Shown here: positions 1 through 8,500 of the stretch, piece by piece | Layout: each line of letters starts with the position of its first letter | Position numbering within the stretch: the stretch's first letter is position 1 | Assembly: GCA_042091495.1 (NCBI GenBank) | Contig: JBELHJ010000054.1 | Location: 1 to 15,087 of the forward strand | DNA length: 15,087 nucleotides | Source: JBELHJ01 sp042091495 | Lineage (GTDB): Bacteria > Bacteroidota > Bacteroidia > Flavobacteriales > Flavobacteriaceae | Direction: 5' to 3' | Notes under the pieces: generated by a model | What the model was told of the DNA's origin: nothing | What the model saw: the letters and a program-made list of their open reading frames with translations, nothing else | Databases searched by the model: none | Made by a program: the position numbers and the translations under genes

Positions 1-87
1 ACCATAAGCACGGTGCGTTTAAAAATTCATGAAACCGACCTGGAAAAAGCCCAAACTATTATTATAGAGTTTAAAAACAACCGCTAA
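1..87 (+). CDS. C-terminal end of an upstream gene (partial)
   Basis: The first 28 codons are open in frame 1 and end with TAA at 85-87. The tail contains VRLKIHETDLEKAQTIII and ends EFKNNR. The acidic-hydrophobic pattern around 'DLEKAQTIII' recalls the C-terminus of DUF2007-type putative signal-transducing proteins, but too little is visible for an assignment. The gene begins outside the window. It is followed by a long non-coding gap, so it is probably not co-transcribed with the sulfatase. Confidence 0.6.
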   Translation, partial: TISTVRLKIHETDLEKAQTIIIEFKNNR

Positions 88-175
88 TCATAAATAACAC
101 CATCACGAACTTAACTCAAATGCGTTATTAGTTTATGCTTGTAAAAGGGGTTTTAATTTTAAAATGGTCCTAAAC

Positions 176-233
176 GTACCAAATGTCATAAAATGACACT
201 TTTGTCACTTTTTGGTACTAAATGACACTTTTG
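176..233. repeat. Nested dyad: GTACCAAA/TTTGGTAC enclosing TGTCA/TGACA pairs
   Basis: GTACCAAA (176-183) and TTTGGTAC (211-218) are perfect inverted copies separated by 27 bp. Inside and just after them the pentamer TGTCA or its complement TGACA occurs at 184-188, 194-198, 203-207 and 223-227 in alternating orientation. In addition AAATGACACTTTTG occurs twice as a perfect 14-bp direct repeat (191-204 and 220-233). The arrangement could be a regulator-binding block or a weak structured 3' end for the upstream gene. There is no GC-rich stem with a clean T tract, so a standard intrinsic terminator is not supported. Confidence 0.6.
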
Positions 234-249
234 CAATGTACGTCCTTTC

Positions 250-337
250 CTACTTTAAGCCCACTTTTACTGTACTGTTACCCCACTCTAGCCCCACCTA
301 ACCTCCACTTAGAGTCCACTTAGACCCCACTTTGGGT
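250..337. repeat. Eight-unit 11-bp phased tandem array upstream of the sulfatase
   Basis: Eight consecutive 11-bp units begin at 250, 261, 272, 283, 294, 305, 316 and 327 with no gap. Five units begin CCACT (261, 283, 305, 316, 327); the others begin CTACT, GTACT and CCACC. Examples are CCACTTTTACT, CCACTCTAGCC, CCACTTAGAGT and CCACTTAGACC. The unit length is not a multiple of three and is close to one helical turn, so the same face of the DNA carries the motif. The array is C-rich on the plus strand, unlike the AT-rich surroundings, and ends about 70 bp before the sulfatase promoter-like element. Binding by a regulator is inference. Confidence 0.75.
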
Positions 338-405
338 GTTGTAACGCTTATTTATGGTAGTTTATAATTATGTTTTGTAAAAAATGGTACATTCAATAGA
401 GGCTC

Positions 406-440
406 TATTTTGTAACTTACAAACAATAAAATACCATCTC
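406..440 (+). promoter_or_regulatory. Promoter-like element and leader of the sulfatase gene
   Basis: TATTTTGT (406-413) resembles the Bacteroidota -7 element TAnnTTTG with one base missing. It is followed by 27 bp to the ATG at 441. The leader contains CTTACAAACAAT, matching the CTWANNNNCAAT pattern seen before three other genes in this window. The spacing supports 441 rather than 384 as the start. No clear -33 element was found at the usual distance. Confidence 0.4.
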
Positions 441-1904
441 ATGAAATTGACTTTTAGCCATTTATTGCTTAGCTTAATTTTCTTTAATCCACTTCAACAG
501 TCCATAGCCCAAAAGAAAACACCTAACCTGCTTATCATTCACACCGATGAGCATAACCTAAGAACCCTTGGAGCTTATCGCGAAACTTTACCTAAAGCCC
601 AGGCCGAAATGTGGGGTGAAGGGATTATTGTGGAAACGCCAAACATAGATCGTATTGCCCGTGAGGGTGCGCTGTGTAAAAATTGGTATGCCACATCACC
701 AGTATGCACGCCTTCAAGAGCCTCAATGATGACTGGGCTGTACCCCATAGCCACCAATGCTTATTTCAATGACCGACCACTAGGTGAAGAGGTTGTTACT
801 TTTGGCCAAATTTTAAAAGCCCATGGCTATGCCACATCCTATGTGGGTAAATGGCACTTAGACGGCGAAGATAAACCGGGGTTTGCTCCTAAAAACAATT
901 TTGGATTTGACCACAATCGTTATATGATTAACCGAGGTCACTGGAAAATTTTAAAAGAAGACAAAAACGGCGTTATCATCGATCAAAAATTGGCGAAATG
1001 GGGGGGCGGGGTGTTTAATCAAGAGCGTGCCAATAAAGAAAATTTTACTACTGATTTTCTGGTAACACGGGCATTAAATATCCTGGAAGAGGATAAAAAC
1101 AACCCTTTTTGTTTAATGCTTTCTATACCCGATCCGCATGGCCCCGACCAAGTTCGTGCACCTTATAATACCATGTATACTCATTTTAAATTTAAAGAAC
1201 CCAGAACCATGCAAACTCCCGAAGGTCTAAAAGATCCGCTTTGGGTAAATAAAAAGGGTAAAAAAAATACAGCTAAAAGCATCAAACAGCACAACATGGC
1301 ACAATATTATGGTATGGTAAAATGTATTGATGACAATGTGGGGCGTCTACTTAATTTTTTAGATCAAAATAACCTCACCCATAACACTATTGTGGTGTTT
1401 ACCTCAGACCACGGCGATTTATTGGGTGAGCATGGTAAAATCAATAAAGGACTGCCTTATGAAACCTCAGCCAGAGTGGCGTTTATGTTACGATATCCCA
1501 ATAAGGTAAAAGCGGGGAAACATATAGAAAAAGCCTATACCATGGCCGATTTTACCCCTACAATTTTAGGATTAATGGGAATTAAAACAACCACAAAATT
1601 CCACGGCATAAATGCTGCCAAAGATTTTAAGAGTTCTAAAAAGCAATTAATTAATGAACGAACCGTATACCTAACCAATGCAAACAAACGTTGGGTTGCT
1701 GCAGTGAACAATCAGTACAAATTGGTAATGTCACCATTAGACAAACCCTGGCTGTTCGATCTTAAAAAAGACCCCGATGAGTTGATTAACTTCTACAACA
1801 ATCCCAATTATGTAAACATTGCTAAAACATTAAAAAAAGAACTCTACTTTCAAATGGAGCGGTATAACGAACCACTTAAAAAATCAAAATTATTAACAAA
1901 ATAA
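441..1904 (+). CDS. Secreted sulfatase (formylglycine-dependent, Cys type)
   Basis: This is a 487-residue exported enzyme of the alkaline phosphatase-like sulfatase family, which hydrolyses sulfate esters, in bacteria of this group often on polysaccharides. The start at 441 gives a signal peptide of about 23 residues ending SIAQ; ATG 384 would bury it behind 19 extra residues. The active-site motif CTPSR has its cysteine at residue 89. That residue must be oxidised to formylglycine, for Cys-type enzymes usually by a radical-SAM maturase, which is not in this window. Other family motifs are metal-binding DE at 36-37, GKWHLDG near 136-142, PHGP at 232-235, SDHGD near 322-326 and a C-terminal LFDLKKDPDE segment. 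Length is normal. The substrate cannot be told from sequence alone. It appears to have its own promoter and is followed by a second promoter-like block before the next gene. Confidence 0.93.
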   Translation: MKLTFSHLLLSLIFFNPLQQSIAQKKTPNLLIIHTDEHNLRTLGAYRETLPKAQAEMWGEGIIVETPNIDRIAREGALCKNWYATSPVCTPSRASMMTGLYPIATNAYFNDRPLGEEVVTFGQILKAHGYATSYVGKWHLDGEDKPGFAPKNNFGFDHNRYMINRGHWKILKEDKNGVIIDQKLAKWGGGVFNQERANKENFTTDFLVTRALNILEEDKNNPFCLMLSIPDPHGPDQVRAPYNTMYTHFKFKEPRTMQTPEGLKDPLWVNKKGKKNTAKSIKQHNMAQYYGMVKCIDDNVGRLLNFLDQNNLTHNTIVVFTSDHGDLLGEHGKINKGLPYETSARVAFMLRYPNKVKAGKHIEKAYTMADFTPTILGLMGIKTTTKFHGINAAKDFKSSKKQLINERTVYLTNANKRWVAAVNNQYKLVMSPLDKPWLFDLKKDPDELINFYNNPNYVNIAKTLKKELYFQMERYNEPLKKSKLLTK

Positions 1905-1940
1905 TTTTTTCTGGTATTAGGTTTTAAATTGAACAAAATC

Positions 1941-1980
1941 TTTGTTATTTTCATAACGAACTAATTTTCAATTATTTACC
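1941..1980 (+). promoter_or_regulatory. Promoter/leader block before the T9SS-secreted protein gene
   Basis: This 40-bp block aligns without gaps to the block before the S74-domain gene (11490-11529), with 30 of 40 identical bases by hand count, each ending directly at its ATG. TATTTTCA (1946-1953) is a -7-like element with TTCA instead of TTTG, followed by 27 bp to the start codon. CTAATTTTCAAT lies within the leader. Similarity fades upstream of the block. No Shine-Dalgarno sequence is present, as is usual for this phylum. Confidence 0.5.
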
Positions 1981-4023
1981 ATGAAATTATTACTATCTAA
2001 AAAACATCTTCATTTAACATTTTTAATATGTCTTGTGTGTAATTTTTCTGAAGCTCAGAATACATTTATCATCGAACATTTTGATTATCCTAAAAATGTT
2101 GTTTTAAAAGGAAACCGTGGGTGGCATCATTATAACGGATCTAATGAGCCCATTTTTGTAACCAATGAGGGTTTAAGTTGGTCTGAAAGTAATTACATAG
2201 GGAGTGGTATAGGAAATGCAGCCATTCTTAATAAAAATGGAAAAGATTATAACAAGTCCTTTTCTAGGTTTGTTACCTCAGGAAGTGTATATGCTTCATT
2301 CTTAATTAAAATTAATGCTATTACAGAAGGCTATTTCTTTCATTTTGCAGAATATACTCCAAAATTTTCAGGACCAGACTATAGTCAAGTAGAAGGAACA
2401 CATCGGGCGAGAACATTTGTTTCGAATGGCTCAACTCCTGAAACATTTAAATTAGGGCTCACTTTTAATGTTAATGGTGTAGTTGATTTTTCTGAAGATT
2501 TAAATCTTGGCGAAACCTATCTGGTTGTCGTAAAATACAACATTATCGAGGGCACTAAAAATGACGAGGTTAGTCTTTTTGTGTTTGAAGATGGCGATGA
2601 TATTTCAATAGAGCCAGAAATTCCAACTATTGGACCCATAGTAAAAAAAACAGGCGCATGGATAAACAGTTCAGACTTGTCTTCTGTTGAATGTATTGGG
2701 CTTCGTCAACTTTCTAATAATCAAAATCTTACTATTGATGGGATATATGTTCAAGACCAATGGAACTTAATACCACCAAGCATTTCAGAGATAAATAATC
2801 CAACAGGTGTTTGGGCATTACGCTATATTGGTAATGGGCCAACTAAAGGGGATGTCTCTTGGTATAGTAACGTTATTAATCCTACTGAACAACCTTGCAT
2901 GGCAGATGATGAATTTCATTTTAGTGCAGATGGGACATATAGAAATGCTTTGGGGTATGAAACTTGGGTAGAGCAATGGCAGGGTGTTGAGGAGAATGGT
3001 TGTAATTCTCCTATTTATCCACATGATGGACGAAATATTGGTAGCTGGCATAATAATGAAAATGGCACGATTACAATTACAGGTATAGGAAATTACTTGG
3101 GCCTTGCAAAAGTTATAAATGATGGTGAATTAACAAACCCTTATAATGCCCCAACAAGCATTACTTATGATTTTGAAATTATTGGTGATACTATGGAAGT
3201 AGGTATTCCTATCGTAACAAATGATGGTGTTCCTGGTTATTGGCACTTTGAGTTTGAAAATATTACGCCAGAACCTATTGAAACAAATCCTGAGGGTGAT
3301 TGGAAAATGACTTATATGGGCGTTGGTCCTAGTAAGGGTAATGTCTCTCAATACAGTACTGTAATTAATGAAAACAATCGCCCTTGTTTAGCCGATGATA
3401 TATATTCATTTAATCAAGACGGATCTTTTACAAATAACTTAGGAAATCAAACTTGGTTAGAAACTTGGCAAGGGGCCTCGGAAGATGGTTGCGGTTCACC
3501 TGTCGCTCCTCATGATGGAAATAATGTAGGTTATTGGTCAGATAATAAAAATGGTACCATAACTATTGCTGGAAGAGGAAATTTTCTGGGATTAGCTAAA
3601 GTAAATAACACCTATGAATTAGATGGCATGCCGTATCCTGGTCTAAACCCTCAACCTGCCTATGACATTACCTATGAAGTATCAATTAATAATAATATTT
3701 TAACAGCAGATATAAAAACCCTAAACAGGGCATTACAAGTTAATTATTGGCACTTTCAATTTTCACGCTTTGGAGCTGCCTCTGGCAATTCAGTAAACAA
3801 TAATAAATTAAAAGTTTATCCTAATCCCACAAAAGATGCTTTATGGATTTCAAACTTTAAATCTGGATCTGTAGTAACTGTGCGGAATATCAACGGAATT
3901 GAGGTATTGAGACAAATTGCTAATGAAGATTTTATTTCTGTATCCTCTCTAAAAAAGGGTGTTTATTTTATTGAGGTACTTTTTGAAAACGAAATATCTA
4001 TAAATAAATTTATAAAAAACTAA
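1981..4023 (+). CDS. T9SS-secreted protein with LamG-like domain and two tandem Cys-paired domains
   Basis: This is a 680-residue protein, probably cell-surface bound or released. Residues 1-26 form a signal peptide ending in AQ. Residues about 30-262 resemble the LamG/concanavalin-like jelly-roll domain of flavobacterial secreted proteins, with FDYP at its start, YASFLIKINA, LVVVKYN and DGIYVQDQW. Two homologous domains follow at about 272-427 and 435-598. Each has a PC.ADD segment, a W.E.WQG segment, a GC.SP..PHDG segment, NGTITI.G.GN.LGLAKV and a final YWHF.F strand. The cysteines (306/341 and 469/504) are placed to form one disulfide per domain. Residues 608-680 are a type A T9SS sorting domain (KVYPNPTKDALWI, then SLKKGVYFIEV). 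No catalytic motif was recognised, so polymer binding is likelier than catalysis. The stop codon overlaps the next start. Confidence 0.85.
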   Translation: MKLLLSKKHLHLTFLICLVCNFSEAQNTFIIEHFDYPKNVVLKGNRGWHHYNGSNEPIFVTNEGLSWSESNYIGSGIGNAAILNKNGKDYNKSFSRFVTSGSVYASFLIKINAITEGYFFHFAEYTPKFSGPDYSQVEGTHRARTFVSNGSTPETFKLGLTFNVNGVVDFSEDLNLGETYLVVVKYNIIEGTKNDEVSLFVFEDGDDISIEPEIPTIGPIVKKTGAWINSSDLSSVECIGLRQLSNNQNLTIDGIYVQDQWNLIPPSISEINNPTGVWALRYIGNGPTKGDVSWYSNVINPTEQPCMADDEFHFSADGTYRNALGYETWVEQWQGVEENGCNSPIYPHDGRNIGSWHNNENGTITITGIGNYLGLAKVINDGELTNPYNAPTSITYDFEIIGDTMEVGIPIVTNDGVPGYWHFEFENITPEPIETNPEGDWKMTYMGVGPSKGNVSQYSTVINENNRPCLADDIYSFNQDGSFTNNLGNQTWLETWQGASEDGCGSPVAPHDGNNVGYWSDNKNGTITIAGRGNFLGLAKVNNTYELDGMPYPGLNPQPAYDITYEVSINNNILTADIKTLNRALQVNYWHFQFSRFGAASGNSVNNNKLKVYPNPTKDALWISNFKSGSVVTVRNINGIEVLRQIANEDFISVSSLKKGVYFIEVLFENEISINKFIKN

Positions 4024-5267
4024 TGAGAAAATTACTTCTACTCTCTGTAATATTTTTGTTAAACTGTTCATCTGGCAGCGACTTTTCTGATCCAATCGTA
4101 AAATTTCAACAATCTTTAGTTGATACCGGAACTACAGGGTCAAATGTTTTTAAGTTATATAAAGATGGTGAAATTATCTATGATAAAATTATAAACTCTA
4201 ATGCAAGGGGGGATAAGAATATTGATGAAAATACAATTTTTGCCATTCACTCCATGACTAAAACAGTTACTACTGTAGCAACAATGATTTTACACGAAAA
4301 AGAGCTTTTTAACTTAGAGGATCCACTTCACAAATATCTTCCAGAATTTGAAAACATAAATTGTAAAGGGGCTGCTGGAATATATCCCTGCAAAAACACA
4401 ATAAAAATAATTGATCTTTTAACGCATAGGTCTGGATACGTCTATTATCTTGAAAATGGAGAAAATTGGCTTACAGGAACCCATAAAAGCCTATACCCAG
4501 CATATGTTAATACCTCGCGATTTAATAACCTTGATGAATTTTCTAAAGCAGTTGCTCAACAACCCCTAGAATTTGAGCCAGGAACAATGTATGCTTATGG
4601 CTTAAATCAGGCCATTTTAGGTAGATTAATTGAAGTTATTTCAGGACAAAGTTTCTATGATTTTCTTAAAGATAATATTTTTGACAAGTTGGGAATGAAT
4701 GAAACTAAATTTTATCTTTTAGATAATGAAAGGCCAAGACTTCAACCTTTAAGAGTTAATATTAAACCTAATTCGGTTTTCAATCAAACAGAATATAATT
4801 TAGATGGTTATACTGCAGCTTTAGATGGTAATTCATACTCATACAATAATAAAGCTCATTTTGGTGGCGAAGGCCTTGTTTCAACAATGAGCGATTTTTC
4901 AAAGTTTTGCGAGATGTTAGTAAATGATGGTGTTTATAAGAATGAAAGAATTTTATCAAGTGAAAGTATTGCTATTATGACAGCTAAATACACCAATGGC
5001 TATCCTGACCCAAATGAGCCTGGAGTTTTCCCAGATTTGGCTGGATATTATATTGGATTTACATTTTCTGTACTTGAAAATCAAGAAGTAGATGGCACCG
5101 GAGCGGGATTGGGATCCTATGGTTGGAGTGGGTATCACAATACTCATTTTTGGATTGATCCTGTAAATAAAATCTATGGTCTCTTCATGTCAAGAGCTAT
5201 CGAATTTGATTTTTCAATCCCTGCAGGATTAAAAAAAGCATCTTATTCTTGGATTAAAACACAATAA
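4023..5267 (+). CDS. Serine beta-lactamase-like hydrolase, lipoprotein
   Basis: This 414-residue protein belongs to the serine beta-lactamase/EstB-type family (PF00144), which includes esterases, D-aminopeptidases and amidases as well as class C enzymes. A short signal peptide ends in a lipobox (LLNC, Cys15), so it is a membrane lipoprotein. The nucleophile motif SxxK is SMTK at 77-80. The second motif lies in PGTMYAYGLN, with Tyr192, as in EstB-like members where YSLA replaces Y-x-N. The third motif region is WSGYHNT at 368-374. GGEGLVSTMSDFSKF near 281-295 is also typical. Its ATG shares a base with the preceding TAA (TAATG), which suggests translational coupling with the T9SS protein. Esterase action on a polymer or its fragments is a plausible role, but drug resistance is not implied. 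Substrate is unknown. Confidence 0.87.
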   Translation: MRKLLLLSVIFLLNCSSGSDFSDPIVKFQQSLVDTGTTGSNVFKLYKDGEIIYDKIINSNARGDKNIDENTIFAIHSMTKTVTTVATMILHEKELFNLEDPLHKYLPEFENINCKGAAGIYPCKNTIKIIDLLTHRSGYVYYLENGENWLTGTHKSLYPAYVNTSRFNNLDEFSKAVAQQPLEFEPGTMYAYGLNQAILGRLIEVISGQSFYDFLKDNIFDKLGMNETKFYLLDNERPRLQPLRVNIKPNSVFNQTEYNLDGYTAALDGNSYSYNNKAHFGGEGLVSTMSDFSKFCEMLVNDGVYKNERILSSESIAIMTAKYTNGYPDPNEPGVFPDLAGYYIGFTFSVLENQEVDGTGAGLGSYGWSGYHNTHFWIDPVNKIYGLFMSRAIEFDFSIPAGLKKASYSWIKTQ

Positions 5268-5474
5268 ATAAAAACTCTCAGTTTTCGCTTAATTGAACTT
5301 CGCTTTTATTAAAGTTAAAGAAAAAGATTAAAGCCCAATACCTATATTAACTATAAAGAGCTAATAATTTATTTTTTTGCTAAGTTTAAGGATAATCTGT
5401 GTTGACATAATTTTAGCCCGAATTTCTTCGCATCAAAATCAATGAATATCAAATAAATTAATATAAATTATAAC

Positions 5475-5510
5475 AAAAAAAAACCGACACTAAAGGCAGT
5501 GTCGGTTTTA
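5475..5510 (-). terminator. Strong hairpin terminator, probably bidirectional
   Basis: The arms 5481-5491 and 5498-5508 form a perfect 11-bp stem with the core CCGACACT and a six-base loop. Nine A on the plus strand (5475-5483) give a U tract for minus-strand transcripts, so it ends the TonB-dependent receptor gene whose stop lies 38 bp away. TTTTATTA on the other side could also stop plus-strand transcription from the hydrolase gene about 210 bp upstream. The rest of 5268-5548 is AT-rich and shows no ORF or other clear structure. Confidence 0.88.
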
Positions 5511-5548
5511 TTATTCCACTTGAGTGAAAATTATAAAATGCGTTCTAG

Positions 5549-8500
5549 TTAATTGAAGGTATATCTTAATCCAATTTGAGCTTGCCATCTTGAAGATTGC
5601 AGACCAAAATCATCAACCTCTTCTAGATTTAGTCCTGTCGGATTACCATTACTATCATAAGTTAACACACTATCCACGAAGCTAAATACTGGAGTACTAT
5701 TCGAAGTAGATACAGTCTGTAGTGGTTGAACTCTGCTTCGAATAAAGTTTCTAACTCCCCAATCTTTATTTAAAAGGTTTGTAAAGTTAAAAATATCAAA
5801 AGACAGTTGTAATGTGTTTTTATTTTTTCCAGATTTAATATAGATGTCTTGTAAGAGCTTTAAATCGATTACATGATTCCATGGGCCTCGAGATCCATTG
5901 CGTTCTGCATAGTCTCCTCTACGATCTCTCAAATAATCATCATTTTCAATCAAGTAATTAAGCCTTTCCCACTGTTGAGCCTGTTCAGCAGCATCTCCTG
6001 TAAAATTGATTTCACTAGCATTTGCAGGAACATAAATTAAGGCATTATCACGAGAATCATCGTTCAATAAATCACGTCCTTCTCTGTATGTGAAACTGTA
6101 AGGTCCTGACTGAGCTCCTTCATAGAAAAGACCAATAGTGGTCTTACCTCCAAACTCGCCTCCGTATGCAATCTCATAAGACACGTTACCAGAAATACGA
6201 CTCCCTAAAGCAAAATCAGAACGCGATGTTGGTAAGTTAGAATTCTTTCCGTTTACAGTTATGCTATTTCTCCATTGAGAACTGTTTTGAGAAGAAGTGC
6301 CATCAAATATTTTGTTAGACTCACCATATGCATATGAAATCTGACCTTGGAAACCATTTTCAAATGGCTTTCTTAATGTAAATGATGCATTTGTTGCATT
6401 ACCCTCACTGGTATTTGATAATAAAATAATACGACCATAAGTGTCATCTATTTCAGCCCTTCTGTCATAGTAAGGACGATTATCTGCTCCTAAATAATTC
6501 CCTACAGCATCTCCAACGTTCAAGTTTTCATAATATACATCTTGTAATACATCTGTATAAGAAAAATCTACAGAAGCAATAAGACCCCAAAATGGAAGTT
6601 TTTGATCAATAGCAATATTATATTTTGCTACTTGGGGTAATTTAAAATCACTTGAAATTAAATCAATATTACCTCCTAAACCACCTGACCCTGGAGCAGG
6701 ATCTTCAAATTGACTATTGACATCTGCAACAAATGGCTGTCCGAATTCAAAATTAAAGCCTCCAGTTACACCATTATTATTATAAGTTCCTCCAGGCCAA
6801 ACTAATGGTAATCTAGATGTAAAAACTCCTAACCCACCACGTACTTGTGTAGTATTATTGTTAAACACATCCAAATTAAATCCTAAACGAGGTGCAAGCA
6901 TAGCAGTACCACTTAAACCTTGGCCTACACGTGCGCCTTGTAGATCTTTCCCGGCTGCCTCTAATAAAGGAACAGTTCTTGTATTGAAATCTTGATTTGA
7001 TGGTCCATCTTCAAAATAAGGTAAGTCTACACGAATACCACCTGTTACTTTAAAATTATCAGTAACTTGGACTTCATCCTGAACATAGAATCCTGCTTGA
7101 AAAGTTTTGAAATCTGCAGATCCTGCTGAATCATCTCCAACAATACCATTGCCTACTAATGAATATCCATGTTGGTATACATCAGCATTTTGACCGGTTA
7201 AAAATTGATTTAAACCAGAGGAAGTTAAATTACCATTATTATCAAATTGGTCTTCAAATGTATAATCTCCAAAGTTAAAGGCAAAAAATAAGTTTTTTGC
7301 AGATGCCCACTCTAAGTTAGTACCTAATGTTACTGCATGTCTTCCAGAGAAAATCTCAAAGTTATTATTAATTGTAAAAACATCTTGGTTTAATAAGTTC
7401 GCTGTGGAGAATGGTTCAGCACCAAAAGAAATTGTTCCAGCTCCATCTTGGATATCTACAGTTGGAAATGGACTACCATAAGGATCACGATCATCACGAA
7501 CGGCAGTATAACCTAATTTAAGATTATTTGCATATTTTGGCCCTAGATTAGCACTCCATTCAAATGCTCCTGAATATGTGCTTGTTTCAAAATACTCAGA
7601 TCCATTAATAAATCCAATATTTCTGTTTCCTGAATTACGAGCTTCAAGATTTTCAGCTTGTACTACTCCTAATCTAAGATACAGCTTATGATTTTGCCCT
7701 GCATTTAAGTCAAAACGCAGGTTTAATTTATCACTATCTAATGTTCTTGTATTATTATCAAAAATTCCTGGATTATATCCATAATTTGATTGTAGGAAAC
7801 TTGATAAATTATTGATGTCTTGTATTGAAGAATCTCCCGTATAATTACTAAAATTAAAAGGTTGTGGCGTTTCATCTTCTTGGCGTTCATAATTTGCGAA
7901 AAAGAATAATTTATCCTTAATAATTGGACCACCAATACGTACCCCATAAGTCAATGCAGTAAACTCGTCTAATTTTTCACGACTATCTCCTTCGTTAACT
8001 AAATCTACAGGGGTTTTCCCTGCTAAACTTTCATTTCTGTAAAACCCATATGCCGATCCTTCCCAGATATTAGAACCAGATCGTGTTACAGCATTAATAG
8101 AACCTCCTGTAAATCCTGACTGACGAACATCAAAAGGAGCTAAATTAATTTGGAAAGATTCGATAGCATCAACCGAGAAAGGGTTAACTCCAGTTTGCCC
8201 TCCGTTTGTTCCTGAACCTGCAAGTCCAAATACATCATTATTCACTGCACCGTCAATATAGATACTATTGTAGCGGTTGTTTTGACCACCAAGTGATATT
8301 GAAAAACCGTCGTTCCCTTCTGTAATCTGTGCAGATGGTGTTACACGAGCAAAATCTGCAACAGATCTGGATACTGTTGGCAGTGTATTAATATCTCTTT
8401 CAGAAATTGAAGTTTCTGTTCCAGTTTTATTACTACTAAATATACCGTTATTAGTTGCAGAAATTACAATTTCGTCAAGTGCACTTGCTGACTCTGCCAT

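Larger units (their letters stand above)
88..440. other. Intergenic region with dyad, phased repeats and promoter
   Basis: This 353-bp stretch lies between the upstream gene and the sulfatase, and no convincing ORF was found in it. Three structures fill most of it: a nested inverted/direct repeat block (176-233), an 11-bp phased tandem array (250-337) and a promoter-like element with leader (406-440). An in-frame ATG at 384 would add 19 residues to the sulfatase. It is rejected as the start because it would place a non-signal sequence in front of a good signal peptide. Confidence 0.7.

Noticed and set aside
384..440. Upstream ATG at 384 as the sulfatase start
   Set aside because: It would put 19 residues before a typical signal peptide, and the promoter-like TATTTTGT lies downstream of it at 406-413.
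4023..5267. Antibiotic-resistance beta-lactamase
   Set aside because: The SxxK-family motifs are of the EstB-like type with YGLN and WSGYHNT, and the setting with a surface protein and a sulfatase points to an esterase or similar hydrolase.
7738..7947. Minus-strand 69-codon ORF inside the receptor gene
   Set aside because: It lies in another frame of the same strand within a well-supported coding region and has no recognisable features.
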